Below are positions 43,479 to 55,544 of a stretch of DNA of 64,000 nucleotides, one piece after another. Position 1 is the stretch's first letter. Each line of letters begins with the position of its first letter. The notes under the pieces were generated by a model that saw only the letters and a program-made list of their open reading frames with translations, was not told the origin of the DNA and searched no databases. Source of the stretch: JACCXG01 sp963834305 (GTDB lineage: Bacteria > Acidobacteriota > Vicinamibacteria > Vicinamibacterales > 2-12-FULL-66-21). The stretch is taken from contig CAWIAX010000002.1 of the NCBI GenBank assembly GCA_963834305.1, forward strand, positions 124,001-188,000. Direction: 5' to 3'. The translations under genes were made by a program, and so were the position numbers.

Positions 43479-44679
43479 ATGATCGATTTCGACCTGACCG
43501 ACGAGCAGCAGCTGCTCGAACAATCCGTGCGGGAGTGGGGGGCGAAGGAGGTGGCGCCCACGATCCGCGAGCTCGACCGGCAGCACAAGTTCGATCCGGC
43601 GGTGCTGCCGCGCATGGCCGCGCTCGGCCTGCTGGGCTGTTCGGTGCCGGCGGAGTACGGCGGCGCCGGCATGGACTACATCAGCCTCGGCATCATCAGC
43701 GAGGAGCTCGAGTACATCGATACCTCGCTGCGCGTGATCATGTCGGTGCACGCCGGGCTGAACTGCCTGACGCTGCTCACCTGGGGCACCGAGGATCAGA
43801 AGCAGCGTTACCTGGTGCCGCAGGCGCAGGGGGCGAAGATTGCGACCTACGGGCTGACCGAGCCGGCGGCGGGCAGCGACGTGCGCGGCATCCAGACCGT
43901 CGCGGTCAAGCGGGGCGACCGCTACTGTCCTCACCGGCGAGAAGATGTGGATCTCGCTGGCCGACGTCGCGGACAACTTCCTCGTGTTCGCCTGGACGGA
44001 CATGGAGAAGAAGAAGGCGCGCGACACCTCGGGCATCAGCGCGTTCATCGTCGAACGGGGGTTCAAGGGGTTCGCCAGCGGCACGCTGAAGGAGAAGTGG
44101 GGCATCCTCGCCGGCAACACCGGCTTCTTCAAGATGGAGGAGGTCGAGGTGCCCGAGGCCAACCTGGTCGGCCGGCCGGGCGAGGGCTTCAAGATCGCGA
44201 TGTTCGCCCTCGACCAGGGGCGGTACACCGTGGCGGCCGGCGCGACCGGCCTGATCCGCGCCTGCCGCGACGCCAGCGCCGGCTACGCGAAGGAGCGCAA
44301 GACCTTCGGGGTGGCGATTGCCGAGCACCAGCTGGTGAAGGAGATGATCGCCCAGATGGAGTCGGACTACCAGACGTCGCGGCTGCTCTGGCTGCGCGCC
44401 GGCTTCCTCAAGAACCAGGGGCGCCGCAACACGCGCGAGACCGGGCTGGCGAAATGGTTCGCCACCGTGGCCTCCGAGCGGGCCGCCGGCGACGCGGTGC
44501 AGGTGCACGGCGCCAACGGCTACTCCGACGAATATCCGGTCGGCCGCTTCTACCGCAACTGCAAGGGGGCGGTAATCTACGAGGGCACGCGCGAGATTCA
44601 CAAGCTGATGCAGGCCGACTACGTGCTGGGATATCGAGCGGACCGCCCGACGCGGTGCGAGCTGCCGCCGCACGAGTAG
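43479..44679 (+). CDS. Acyl-CoA dehydrogenase (glutaryl-CoA dehydrogenase-like)
   Basis: About 399 residues after removal of one inserted T near 43926. YGLTEPAAGSDVRGIQ binds FAD and substrate, KMWISLADVADNFLVF follows, and the catalytic Glu lies in IYEGTREIHKLM near the C-terminus. Length and motifs fit the fatty acyl/glutaryl-CoA type that introduces a double bond and passes electrons to ETF. A TACAAT box lies 40 bp upstream. glpX follows 29 bp downstream. Confidence 0.93.
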
Positions 44680-44708
44680 CGGCGGGAGGGGCCGGCCCGG
44701 GAGCTGCC

Positions 44709-45698
44709 ATGAACTCCGATCTGTCTCTTGAATTCCTGAGCGTGGTGGAGCAGGCGGCGATCGCCTGCGCCCACACCATGGGCCAGGGCGACGGGCACGC
44801 CTCCGACCAGGCGGCGGTCGAAGCGATGCGCGCCTGCCTCGAAAGCGTGCCGATCGACGGCACCATCGTCATCGGCGAAGGGGAGCGCGACCGGGCGCCG
44901 ATGCTCTACATCGGCGAGCGGGTCGGCGCCGGCGCGCGAGGGGGGGACGGCGGGGCGGGGCTGCCGAAGGTGGACATCGCCGTGGATCCGCTCGAGGGCA
45001 CCAACCTGTGCGCGACCGGCGCGCCCAACGCGCTGGCGGTGCTGGCCGCGGCCGACCAGGGGCACCTGCTGCACGCTCCCGATCTCTACATGGAGAAGCT
45101 GATCGTCGGGCCGAGCGCGAAGGCCGCGGTCAGCCTCGACGCGCCCGTGGCCGACAATCTGCGGGGGATCGCCCGGAGCCTCGACCGCCGCGTCGAGGAT
45201 CTCGTCGTTGTCGTCCTCGACCGGCCGCGCCACCAGCAGCTGATGGCGGAGATCCGCGCCACCGGCGCACGCATCCGCCTCATCGGCGACGGCGACGTCG
45301 CCGCGGGGATCGCGGCCGCCGTCATCGGCTCCGGCGTGCACGCGGTGATGGGGACGGGCGGGGCGCCGGAAGGCGTCCTGACCGCCGCGGCCATGCGCTG
45401 CCTCAACGGCGAGATCTTCGCGCGGCTGGTGGTCACCACGCCCGAGCACGAAGAGCGCTGCCGGGCGATGGGCATCCGCGACGTGAAGCGGGTCTACTCG
45501 GCGGCCGACCTGGCGTCCGGCGAGTCGATCATCTTTGCCGCCACCGGCGTCACCGACGGCGCGTTGATGAAGGGGGTGCGGTTCTTCGGCGACGGCGTGC
45601 GCACCAGCTCGGTGGTCATGCAGAGCAGCCCGGCGCGGATCCGCTTCATCGACACCATCCACATCCAGCAGCCCGGCACCGTGCGCGTCCGCTTCTGA
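44709..45698 (+). CDS. glpX: Fructose-1,6-bisphosphatase class II
   Basis: 329 residues, intact. IVIGEGERDRAPMLYIGE and DIAVDPLEGTNLCATG are the metal-binding signatures of GlpX; MGTGGAPEGVLTAAAM is the late conserved segment. It catalyses the gluconeogenic step fructose-1,6-bisphosphate to fructose-6-phosphate, and may also act on sedoheptulose-1,7-bisphosphate as in other GlpX enzymes. The MFS gene begins three bases after its stop. Confidence 0.95.
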   Translation: MNSDLSLEFLSVVEQAAIACAHTMGQGDGHASDQAAVEAMRACLESVPIDGTIVIGEGERDRAPMLYIGERVGAGARGGDGGAGLPKVDIAVDPLEGTNLCATGAPNALAVLAAADQGHLLHAPDLYMEKLIVGPSAKAAVSLDAPVADNLRGIARSLDRRVEDLVVVVLDRPRHQQLMAEIRATGARIRLIGDGDVAAGIAAAVIGSGVHAVMGTGGAPEGVLTAAAMRCLNGEIFARLVVTTPEHEERCRAMGIRDVKRVYSAADLASGESIIFAATGVTDGALMKGVRFFGDGVRTSSVVMQSSPARIRFIDTIHIQQPGTVRVRF

Positions 45699-45701
45699 CC
45701 G

Positions 45702-46920
45702 GTGGCTAGCTGGCAGCGCAACGTCTTCGCCGTCGCCACCGCGAGCTTCGTCGGCTTCACCGGGTTCACGCTGGTGATGCCGTTCCTGCCGCTGTACTTC
45801 CAGCAGCTCGGCGTCAGCGACGTCGGCGAGGTGGCGCTCTGGTCGGGCCTCAGTCTCGGCGTCACCCCGGCGATGACCGCGGTGCTGGCGCCGTTCTGGG
45901 GGCGGCTGTCGGATCGCTTCGGCCGCAAGATCATGGTCCAGCGCTCGCTCGTCAGCTTCATCTTCCTGATGGGCGGGATGGCCGCCGTGACCGAGGCCTG
46001 GCACGTCTTCGCGCTGCGCGCCGTCCAGGGATTCTTTGCCGGCTACGGAGCGCTCGCGCATCACGATGGCGGCCGAATCGGCGCCGCGCGAGCGGACGGC
46101 CTACGCCATCGGGGTCGTGCAGACCGCGCAGCGGCTCGGTCCGGCGCTCGGGCCGATCATCGGCGGGGTGGTGGCGCAGCTCGTCGGCCTGCGGAACACG
46201 TTCCTGGTCACGTCGGGGTTCTTCGTCGCGGCGGCGGTGCTGGTGTTCTTCACCTACGATGAGCGCCTCGTGCACCCCGCGGGCAGCGCCCGATCGCCGG
46301 AGCGGGTGACGTTCCGCAGCGTCCTCGCGTTCGAGAATTTCGTGCTGCTGATGGCGGTGGTCTTCGGGCTCCAGTTCGTCGATCGCAGCTTCGGCCCGGT
46401 GCTGCCGCTCTACGTGGCGGAGCTGGGCACGCCGACGGACCGCGTGCCGTTGACCGCTGGGATCATGTTCTCGATCTCGGCGGCGGCCGGCGCCGTGGGC
46501 AACCAGGTCTGCGGCCGGCTGCTGCACCGCGCCTCGCCGCGGACGGTGATTGCCGGCAGCGCGGCTGCTGGCGCCGGCGGCGCCCTGCTCTACGTCCTCG
46601 CGCCGTACACCGCCTGGCTGTTCGTCGCGACGCCGGTGTTCGGTCTGGCGCTCGGCATCGCGACCACCGCCACCTACACCGCGGCCAGCGGCGTGATGCC
46701 CGCCACCGCCCGCGGCGCCGGCTTCGGCATGCTGTCCACGGCGTCGCTGACCGGCCTGGCGCTGAGCCCGATCATCGCCGGGATCCTCGGCGCGACCAGC
46801 ATCCGCGCCGTGTTCGTGCTCGACCTCGCTGCCCTGATGGTGATTGCCGCGGTCGTCTCCCGGCTGATGGTGATAGAACTGAGGCAGCGGCCGACCACGC
46901 CCGCCCCCGAGGAGATCTGA
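45702..46920 (+). CDS. MFS transporter (multidrug/sugar efflux type)
   Basis: About 405 residues with 12 predicted helices, one inserted C near 46059. The loop motif GRLSDRFGRKIMVQR between helices 2 and 3 is diagnostic of the superfamily; RAVQGFFAGYG in helix 4 follows. The second half begins FENFVLLMAVVFGLQFVDRS. It is similar to drug:proton antiporters; the substrate is unknown. GTG start. The next gene begins three bases after the stop. Confidence 0.88.
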
Positions 46921-46923
46921 GCC

Positions 46924-47553
46924 ATGAAGCGACTGCTGCTGGACCCGCTCGAGCCCGACGCCGCCATCGTGCGCGAGGCCGCGGCGATTCTGTCGCGCGC
47001 GGCGGCATCGTCGCCTACCCGACCGATACGCTCTACGGCCTGGCGGTCGATCCACGGAACGATGCGGCCGTCGACGCGCTGTTCGCGGCGAAGGGACGGG
47101 AGCCGGGCGCCGCGGTGGCGTTGATTGCCGCGGACGAGGCGCAGGCGCGGCAGGCCGGGTCGTTCGGGCCCGCCGAATCCGCGCTGGCCGCCGCACTCTG
47201 GCCGGGGCCGCTGACGATTGTCGTGCCGGCAGCGCCGTCGATGTCGCGCCTCCTGTCGGGCGGCCGGCCAACGCTCGGCGTGCGCGTGCCGGCGCACCGC
47301 GTGGCGCGCGACCTCGCCGCCGCGTTCGGCGGCTGTATCACCGCGACGAGCGCGAACCGATCGGGGAAGCCGCCGGCAGCCACCGCGCGACGAAGTTGCG
47401 GCCGCGTTCCACGACGGGGTGGACGTGCTGCTCGACGCTGGTCCCGTGGCGGGCGGGCCGCCGTCAACCCTCGTGGAGATCGTCGGCGGCCGCCCGGTCC
47501 TCCTGCGCGGCGGCGCGCTGCCGTGGGACCGCGTGTTAGAATTGCTCGAGTGA
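46924..47553 (+). CDS. Sua5/YciO/YrdC threonylcarbamoyl-AMP synthase-like protein
   Basis: About 209 residues across a deletion near 47003 and an insertion near 47386. GGIVAYPTDTLYGLAVDPRN is the family hallmark, with KGREPGAAVAL, LWPGPLTIVVPA, VRVPAHRVARDLAAAF and TSANRSGKPPA. It makes threonylcarbamoyl-AMP for the t6A modification of tRNAs. Its stop overlaps the hflX start (GTGA), so both are translationally coupled. Confidence 0.9.
47537..47542 (+). promoter_or_regulatory. -10-like TAGAAT seven bases before the hflX start
   Basis: TAGAAT lies inside the end of the preceding gene, seven bases before the GTG of hflX. It could give hflX an internal leaderless transcript. Since hflX also overlaps the upstream stop, coupling alone may suffice. 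Confidence 0.3.
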
Positions 47554-48845
47554 CGCGCTCACTGTCTTCCCGATCGGGCCCGCCCGAGAGCCGGGAGCGT
47601 GCAGCGCTCGTCGGCCTCTTCAGCGGTGCCTCCCGGCACTTCGATCCCGAACATTCGCTCGATGAGCTCGCCGGCCTGGCGGAAGCGGCGGCCGCCGACG
47701 TGGTGCTGCGCGTGCTCCAGGAGCGGCCCCGGCCCGACCCCGCCACGTTCCTCGGCAGCGGCAAGCTGACCTCGCTCGCCGCCGCCTGCGACGAGCTGGC
47801 GGTGGACACCGTGGTCTTCGACAACGAGCTGACGCCCGCCCAGATGCGCAACCTGGAGGCCGCGCTCGACCGTAAGGTCGTCGACCGCACGCAGCTCATC
47901 CTCGACATCTTCGCGCGCCGGGCGCGCACCCGGGAAGGGAAGCTGCAGGTCGAGCTGGCGCAGCTGAAGTACCTGCTGCCGAGGCTCGTTGGCGCCAACG
48001 CCGCGCTGTCCCGCCTCGGCGGCGGCATCGGCACGCGCGGTCCCGGCGAGACCAAGCTCGAAACCGATCGCCGGCGGATCCGCCACCGTCTCAGCGTGCT
48101 GTCGGCCGAGATCGACACCGTCCGGCGCCGCCGCGCGCAGCTGCGCGACCGCCGGCAGAAGACGGCGGTCCCCACGGTCGCGCTGGTCGGCTACACCAAC
48201 GCCGGCAAGACCACCCTCTTCAACCTGCTCACCGGCGACGATGCGGTGGCGTCGGATGCGCTGTTCGTGACGCTGGATCCGCTGGTGCGGAAGGTCAAGC
48301 TGCCGGATCGGCGAGAGCTGCTCGCCTCCGATACCGTCGGCTTCATCGAGCGGCTGCCCCACTCGCTGGTGGCCGCCTTCCGGGCCACCCTCGAGGAGGT
48401 GGCCGGCGCGGACCTGCTGCTCCACGTCATCGACGCCTCGTCGGCCGATCGCGAGCGGCACATGGAGGCCGTGCGCGCGGTGCTGGCCGAAGTCGGCGCG
48501 GACCGCGTGCCGGTCATCGAGGTGTTCAACAAGTGCGACCAACTCAACACGGCGGAGCGCGGGCGGCTGCGGGCGCTCTATCCGGCGGCCCTCTGCGTGT
48601 CGGCGCTCACCGGGCAGGGCCGGGACGAAGTGATTGCGGCGATGGAAACCCGCCTGGCGCTCGACACGGCGCGTGTCAACCTGGCGTTCTCCTCGAGCGA
48701 GCCCGACTCGCGGGCGCGCATCGCCGAGCTCTATCGCACCGGCCGCATCCTGCGGCACGTCACGACGGACGGGTCGATCGCCATCGAGGCGGAGATTCCC
48801 CGCCGGCTGCTGCCGCGGTTTCACGATGCCAGGGAGGGCGCGTGA
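47550..48845 (+). CDS. hflX: GTPase HflX
   Basis: 431 residues, intact. The N-terminal HflX domain has TFLGSGKLTSL, FDNELTPAQMRNLE and LIFDIFARRA-type RTQLILDIFARRARTREGK, then GGGIGTRGPGETKLETDRR. The G domain has G1 VGYTNAGKTTLFN, G3 DTVGFIERLPHSL and G4 NKCD. HflX binds the ribosome and rescues or splits stalled 70S particles under stress. It overlaps the genes on both sides by four bases (GTGA). Confidence 0.96.
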   Translation: MTRSLSSRSGPPESRERAALVGLFSGASRHFDPEHSLDELAGLAEAAAADVVLRVLQERPRPDPATFLGSGKLTSLAAACDELAVDTVVFDNELTPAQMRNLEAALDRKVVDRTQLILDIFARRARTREGKLQVELAQLKYLLPRLVGANAALSRLGGGIGTRGPGETKLETDRRRIRHRLSVLSAEIDTVRRRRAQLRDRRQKTAVPTVALVGYTNAGKTTLFNLLTGDDAVASDALFVTLDPLVRKVKLPDRRELLASDTVGFIERLPHSLVAAFRATLEEVAGADLLLHVIDASSADRERHMEAVRAVLAEVGADRVPVIEVFNKCDQLNTAERGRLRALYPAALCVSALTGQGRDEVIAAMETRLALDTARVNLAFSSSEPDSRARIAELYRTGRILRHVTTDGSIAIEAEIPRRLLPRFHDAREGA

Positions 48846-50213
48846 TCAGGGCGGCCGCCCGGATCCTGCTCGTGGCTGCCCTCGCCGTGGCGGCGGGGTG
48901 CGCGGCGCGGACGGCACCGCTGCCGCCGGCCGTGACGGCGCCGAAGTTCCCTGACTACGTGTTCCCCGCGCCCCCCGGCGGCCTTGGCACGCCGGCCGCG
49001 CTCGAGCGGCACGACATCGCCTGGCGATGGCTGCAGGCCGGCGACCTGCGGGCGGCCGAGCGCAACTTCATGTCGGCGCTGAAGCAGGCGCCGGCATTCT
49101 ATCCGGCGGAGGTCGGGCTCGGCTACGTGTCCTTCGCGAAGAAGGACATGAAGGCCGCGCTGCTGCATTTCGACCGGGCCGTGGTGGCGAACCCGCGCTA
49201 CGCACCCGCCCTTGCGGGGCGGGCCGAGGCCCTGCTCGTGACCGGCCAGCAGCAGGAAGCGCTGCAGAGCCTCGAGGCCGCGCTCCAGGCCAATCCCGGC
49301 TTGACGACGCTGCGGACACGCCTCGAGGTCCTGCGCTTCCGCAACCAGCAGCAGGACATCACGCCGGGCGCGGTCGCTCGCCGCCGCCGGGCGGGTGGAC
49401 GAGGCCCGTGCCGCCTACCGGTCGGCCATCGACGACTCGCCGCAGAGCCCGTTCCTGCACCGCGAGCTGGCCGAGGTCGAGCGCCGCGCCGGCAACCTCG
49501 AGGCGGCCATGCCGGCCGCCCGGCGCGCCTCGGAGCTGGATCCGGACGACCCGCGTGCCCACGTCGTCCTCGGCGAGATCTACGAAGCGCAGGGGGAGTA
49601 CGCGCGCGCGGCCGAGGCGTTCACCGCCGCGGTGTCCATCCAGCCGGACGAGGCGCTGGACGAGCGGATCGAGGCGCTGCGGTCGCGGCTGGCCTTCGCC
49701 GCGATGCCCCCCGAATACCGCGCGATCGAGGAGTCGCCGGCGATCACGCGGGCGCAGCTGGCGGCGCTGCTCGCCGTCCGGCTCGACGCGCTCCTCGGAC
49801 CGGCGCGGCGGGTCAACGCGGTCGTCGTCACCGATACGCGCGGCCACTGGGCCTCGCCGTACATCCTGACCGTGGCCCGTGCCGGAGTGATGGACGTCTT
49901 CCCGAACCACACCTTCCAGCCCGACGCGGCCGTGCGCCGCAGCGATCTCGCCCTCGCCGCCAGCCGCGTTCTCCAGCTGATGGCGGCGCGGGATCCGGCG
50001 CTGGCCGCGAAGCTGCGCGGCGCCCCGGCCCGCCGGTTCCCCGATGTCGGCCCGCGGCACCTCGACCATCCCGCCGCGTCCCTGGCGGTCGAGGCTGGCG
50101 TCCTGGACCTGATGCCCGACGGCACCGTGCAGCTCGCGCGGCGCGTCAGCGGCGCCGAGGCGGCCGCCGCGGTGAGCCGGCTGCAGGACATGGGAGGGCC
50201 GCCGGCGCGATGA
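48842..50213 (+). CDS. TPR lipoprotein with C-terminal SLH-like domain
   Basis: About 457 residues across one indel near 49378. The signal peptide ends in a lipobox (AVAAGC). Five or so tetratricopeptide repeats follow (AERNFMSALKQAPAFYPAEV, ALLHFDRAVVANPRYAPALA, ALQSLEAALQANPG, ARAAYRSAIDDSP, AAEAFTAAVSIQPDE). The end has an S-layer-homology-like pair: HWASPYILTVARAGVMDVFP and FQPDAAVRRSDLALAASRVL. This suggests an envelope scaffold protein facing the periplasm. It overlaps hflX and pgsA by four bases each. Confidence 0.82.
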
Positions 50214-50773
50214 ACCTGACGGCGGCGAACCAGCTCACCATCCTCCGGATGCTGCTGATCCCGGCGTTCGTCATCCTGCTGCTGTACGAATACCGCGGCT
50301 GGGCGCTGACGACGTTCATGGTGGCCGCGCTGACCGACCTGCTCGACGGCTTGATCGCGCGCGCGACCGGCCAGAAGACCACTCTCGGCGCCTGGCTCGA
50401 CCCGATGGCCGACAAGCTCCTGCTCGTCACCATGTTCATCGTCCTGACCCTGCCCGGGATCGGCTCGGCCAACCAGCTGCCGGTCTGGTTCACCGTCCTC
50501 GTCATCAGCCGCGACGTGGCCATCGTCATGACCGTGGCCGTGGTCAACCTGGCGGTGGGACGGCGGACGTTCCGGCCGTCCATCTTCGGGAAGATCGCCA
50601 CCGGCGACCTACGTGCTGACCGGCGTGGCGGCGCTGTACTACAACTACCTGGGGGTGACCAGCCGGGTGGTGAGCGCGTTCGTCTACGCGTCGCTGGTGA
50701 TCACGCTCGTCTCGGCCTTCCACTACGCCGTGCAGGTGCTCCGCCTCGGCCAGGGCGGCCAGGCCGGGGCCCG

Positions 50774-50777
<4 letters not shown>
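50210..50777 (+). CDS. pgsA: CDP-diacylglycerol-glycerol-3-phosphate 3-phosphatidyltransferase
   Basis: About 188 residues after removal of one inserted G near 50603. The CDP-alcohol phosphatidyltransferase signature DLLDGLIARATGQKTTLGAW plus LDPMADK (Asp-Gly-Ala-Arg-type eight-residue metal site) is complete; about five membrane helices. It makes phosphatidylglycerol phosphate. It overlaps the TPR gene by four bases (ATGA). Its stop overlaps that of the convergent UDP-glucuronate decarboxylase gene. Confidence 0.93.
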
Positions 50778-51713
<936 letters not shown>

Positions 51714-51739
51714 GGTGCAATGTTCGGACGCAGACGGCG

Positions 51740-53193
51740 TTAATAGGCGTGCTTCTGCAGGCCCCGGATGAGGGTCAGCCACATGATCTTGAGATCGAGC
51801 GCCGACCGACCAGTTCTCGATGTAGTAGAGGTCGTATTCGATGCGCTTCTCGAGCGAGGTGTTGCCGCGCCAGCCGTTCACCTGCGCCCAGCCGGTGATC
51901 CCGGCCTTCACCTTGTGGCGCAGCATGTACTGCGGGATGCGGTGCTTGAACTGCTCGACGAAGTACGGCCGCTCGGGCCGCGGGCCGACGATCGACATGT
52001 CGCCGCGCAGCGACGTTCCACAGCTGCGGCAGCTCGTCGAGGTCGAAGCGGCGCAGCCAGCCGGCCGACCGGCGTGCACCGCGGGTCGTTGTCGCGCGCC
52101 CACACCGGGCCGGTCTCGTCCTCCGCGCCCATCGTACATCGAGCGGAACTTGTAGCACGTGGAACGCCTTGCCGTCGAGCCCCATGCGCTCCTGGGTGTA
52201 GAACACCGGCCCGCGCGAGGTGCGCTTGATGAGGAAGGCGATCAGCAGGAAGGGGATGCCGATCGCCAGCAGCACGGTGCCGGAGATGGCCACGTCGATG
52301 GTCCGCTTGAGGATGCTGTTGAAGCCGCGCAGCGGCACGTCGTTGAGGCTGATGATCGGGACGCCGTCGAGGTTCTCGAGCCGCGCCCGCAGCGCGATGA
52401 ACTGCAGCAGGTCGGGGACGACGTGCACGTCCACCCCCTCGCGGTTGGTGATCTCGACCAGGCCGAGCATCTTGACGTGTTCCTCGAGCGGCAGCGCCAC
52501 GTAGAGGTGGTCGATGTGCTCGCGCCGGATGATCTCGTCGGCCTCGCCGAGCGTGCCGAGCAGCGGCAGGCCGCGGTAGCCGATGTGGTCGCCCGAGGCC
52601 CGGTCGTCGATGAAGCCGAGGACCTTGAAGCCGAGCTCGCGGTGCTCGAGCACCTTGTCGGCGACCATCCGTCCGAGGTCGCCGGCGCCGGCGATGAGCA
52701 CGCGCTTCAGGCCGATGCCGGCCTTCCAGCGCCGCTCCAGGGCCTCGCGGACGAGCTCGCGCGACGTGTAGGTGAAGACGACGTTGGCGGCCAGGAACAG
52801 CGCCCAGCCCACCTGCGAGACTTCGTAGACGCCTTTGTCCTTCAGCTCCTCGGTCAGGTAGTAGGTGCCGAAGTACAGGGTGCCGAAGACGCCCAGCGAC
52901 GACGGCGAGGATGCTGCCGACGAAGACGGCGAAGAAGTCGTCGAGGCGGGTCCGGCCGCGGCGCAGCCGGTAGAGGCCCTGGACGTGAAAGGCGGCCGGG
53001 ACGAGCACGGCCACGAACGGGAGCATGCCAGACGTAGTACTCGAACGGCGGCACCCCCTTGACCGGCGGAATCAGGTCGGCGATCGGCCCTTCGAAGCGG
53101 AGCAGGTAGGCGAGCGCGAACGCCGCCATGCCGAGCAGCGCGTCCGAGAACGAAGTAAAACGCGACGAGCAGGCGATTGTATCGCCGCATCAT
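51740..53193 (-). CDS. Polyprenyl-phosphate sugar-1-phosphate transferase (WbaP/EpsE type)
   Basis: About 481 residues across eight single-base insertions (near 51802, 52012, 52060, 52132, 52155, 52897, 53027 and 53150). There are four N-terminal helices, a CoA-binding-like Rossmann middle (RVLIAGAGDLGRMVADKVLE) and one more helix (AISGTVLLAIGIPFLLIAFL). The C-terminal bacterial sugar transferase domain has KAFHVYKFRSMY, DLDELPQLWNVLRGDMSIVG and KAGITGWAQVNGWRG. It attaches the first sugar phosphate to undecaprenyl phosphate, starting polysaccharide synthesis at the inner membrane. Its start overlaps the upstream glycosyltransferase stop. Confidence 0.93.
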
Positions 53194-54357
53194 TGCTTGT
53201 TCTCGCGATCGGCCTCTTGCGGCGGCGGGGGCCATCTTGCGGCGTCACGCCCGTGCGTGGCGGCCGCCTCAGCCAGGGCGTCGGTCACCGCCTCGCGGAA
53301 GGTCTCCATGAAGCGCGCCCGCGAGAACCGCAGGGCATTCGCGCGGATGGCGGCCGGGTCGAACGCGGCGGCGGGTGACCCGGGCGAGGCCGTCGGCAAA
53401 GGCGTCGACCGAGCCGTCCGCCACCAGCACGCCGGTCTGGCCGTGCACCACGGTTTCCCGGGCGCCGCCGGCGTCCAGCGCCACGACGGGGCAGCCGCAC
53501 GCCTGCGCCTCGACCGGGACGATCCCGAAATCTTCCGTCCCGGGCAGCAGGGTGGCCGCCGAGCTGCGGTAGAGCGCCCGGATCTGGTCGTCGGACTGCC
53601 AGCCCAGGAACTCGACGCCGGGGCCGGCCATGGCCTCGAGGCGGGCGCGTTCGGGTCCCGTTCCCACGATCTTCAGGGGCACACCAGCCCGGCGGCAGCT
53701 CTGGATCGCCACGTCGACCCGCTTGTAGGGGACCAGCGCAGACACGATCAGGAACGCGGGGGACGCGGTGCGGCCGGCTGGGGTATAGAAGTCAGTGTCT
53801 ACTGGAGGATACACAATGGTCGACCCACGATTATAGTATCGGCGGATCCTCCCCGCAACATATTGAGAGTTCGCGAGAAAGCGGTCGACGCGCCCGGCGG
53901 TCGCCGCGTCCCATCGGGCCAGCCGCCGCAGCACCGGCCGGAGGAGCCGGCTCGCCAGCGGGCCCACCTGGTCCGGGCCGAAATAGGCCCCGAACTGGTC
54001 CCAGGCATACCGCATCGGGGAGTGGCAGTAGCAGACGTGGACCGTCCGGCCGGTCGTGACGACCGACTTGGCGGCGCAGTGGCTGCTGCTGATGACCAGG
54101 TCGTAGTCGTCCAGGTCGAACAGCTCGACGGCGGCCGGGAAGAGCGGCAGGTAGTGCCGGTAGAACCGTCCCGGCGCCGGCAGCGCCTGGGCAATCGACG
54201 TCACGATGCGCCGCCGCTCGATCCGCGGCGACACCGAGCCCCGGACCCACACCAGGGTGTAGAGCGGGGCGTCGGGGAACAGCTCGCAGATGGCGTCGAG
54301 CACCTTCTCGCCGCCGCGCATGCCGGTCAGCCAGTCGTGGACGAGCGCTACCCGCAT
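53190..54357 (-). CDS. Glycosyltransferase, GT4 family
   Basis: About 389 residues with one indel near 53382. VALVHDWLTGMRGGEKVLDA is the typical N-terminal Gly-rich loop, CYCHSPMRYAWDQF the middle, LIVSALVPYKRVDVAI the donor-binding strand start and GTEDFGIVPVEAQACGCPVV the EX7E motif. It is a retaining glycosyltransferase that uses nucleotide sugars in polysaccharide assembly. It lies between another GT4 gene and the initiating transferase. Confidence 0.92.
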
Positions 54358-54389
54358 GGCGCCGTTCCTGTGCCCGACACCGGCCGCCG

Positions 54390-55503
54390 TCACCCCGCCA
54401 GCACCTCGTCGTAGATCTCGCGGACGCGCCGGATCGACCGGGCCCAGGAGAACTCCCGGGCGCGCGCCAGCCCGCGCTCGCGCATGTCGTCGCGCAGGCG
54501 GTCGTCGAGCATCACCCGGCGCATCGCGCCGGCAATGGCGTCGGGCTCGTAGGGGTCGATCAGCATGGCCGCGTCGCCGACGACTTCCGGCAGCGACGAG
54601 ACGTTCGAGGTGATGACCGGCGTGCCGCTGGCCATCGCCTCGAGCGGCGGCAGGCCGAAGCCCTCGTAGAGCGACGGGAACACGAACACGCGCGCGAGCC
54701 GGTAGAGGATGGCCAGCGTGGCGTCCGGCACGAAGCCGAAGAAGCGGACGTGCTTGTGCAGCTTGTAGCGGTGCACGGTCCGGCGGAGCGCGGCGTACTT
54801 CGAGATCTCGTCGCCGATGATCAGCAGCTTGACGTGCTCGAGCTCCCCCTGCCGGATGATGTGGAACGCCTCGATCAGCCGCTCCAGGTTCTTGTGCGGC
54901 TTGATGTTGCCGGCATAGAGGATGAACGGATCGTTGAGCTGGTAGCGCTCGCGCACCCGCATCACCTCGTCGGCTGGCGGCTCCTCGCTGAACCGCTCGT
55001 CGATGGCGTTGTGGATCACGGTGACCTTCGACTCCGGCACCTGGAAGTAGTGCAGGATGTCGCGCTTCGACGCCTCCGACACCGTCAGCACGCGCGCCGC
55101 GCGGTGCGTCGCCACCCACAGCGAGCCGCGCGCGTAGGCGTAGCCGAGCCGGCTGGGCAGGTATTGCGGGAAGCGCAGGTGGATGCAGTCGTGGATGGTG
55201 ACCACCGACCGGCACGGCGTCAGCGGCGGCAGCACGTAGTGCGGCGCGTGGAACAGGTCCGCCCGCTCGCGCCGCAGGTCGAGCGGGACGCGAGATCTGC
55301 TCGCGCAGCGAGTACGCCCCGGACCGCTCCGGCACCGCGCGGAAGTTCTCGCCGAGCTCGGAGGCGAACGTGCAGTCCTCTGGCCGGCACAGGGCGACGA
55401 ACTCCGTGGTGCTGTCCAGCCGGGCCAGGTGGCGCAGCAGGTTGCGGATGTAGGTGCCGATCCCGTAGTCGCGCAGCTTGCGGGCATCGATGGCGATTCG
55501 CAC
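54390..55503 (-). CDS. Glycosyltransferase, GT4 family
   Basis: About 370 residues from a GTG, one inserted base near 55290. MRIAIDARKLRDYGIGTYIR opens the acceptor domain, VVTIHDCIHLRFPQ follows, ILYAGNIKPHKNLERLIEAF is the donor domain start and YEGFGLPPLEAMASGTPVIT holds the EX7E motif. The family includes mannosyl- and rhamnosyl-transferases. The donor and acceptor are unknown. It is 32 bp upstream of the next GT4 gene in the same direction. Confidence 0.93.
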
Positions 55504-55544
55504 GTGCCCGAGATCTTACCGGATTGTTCAGCCGGGCGGCCGCG

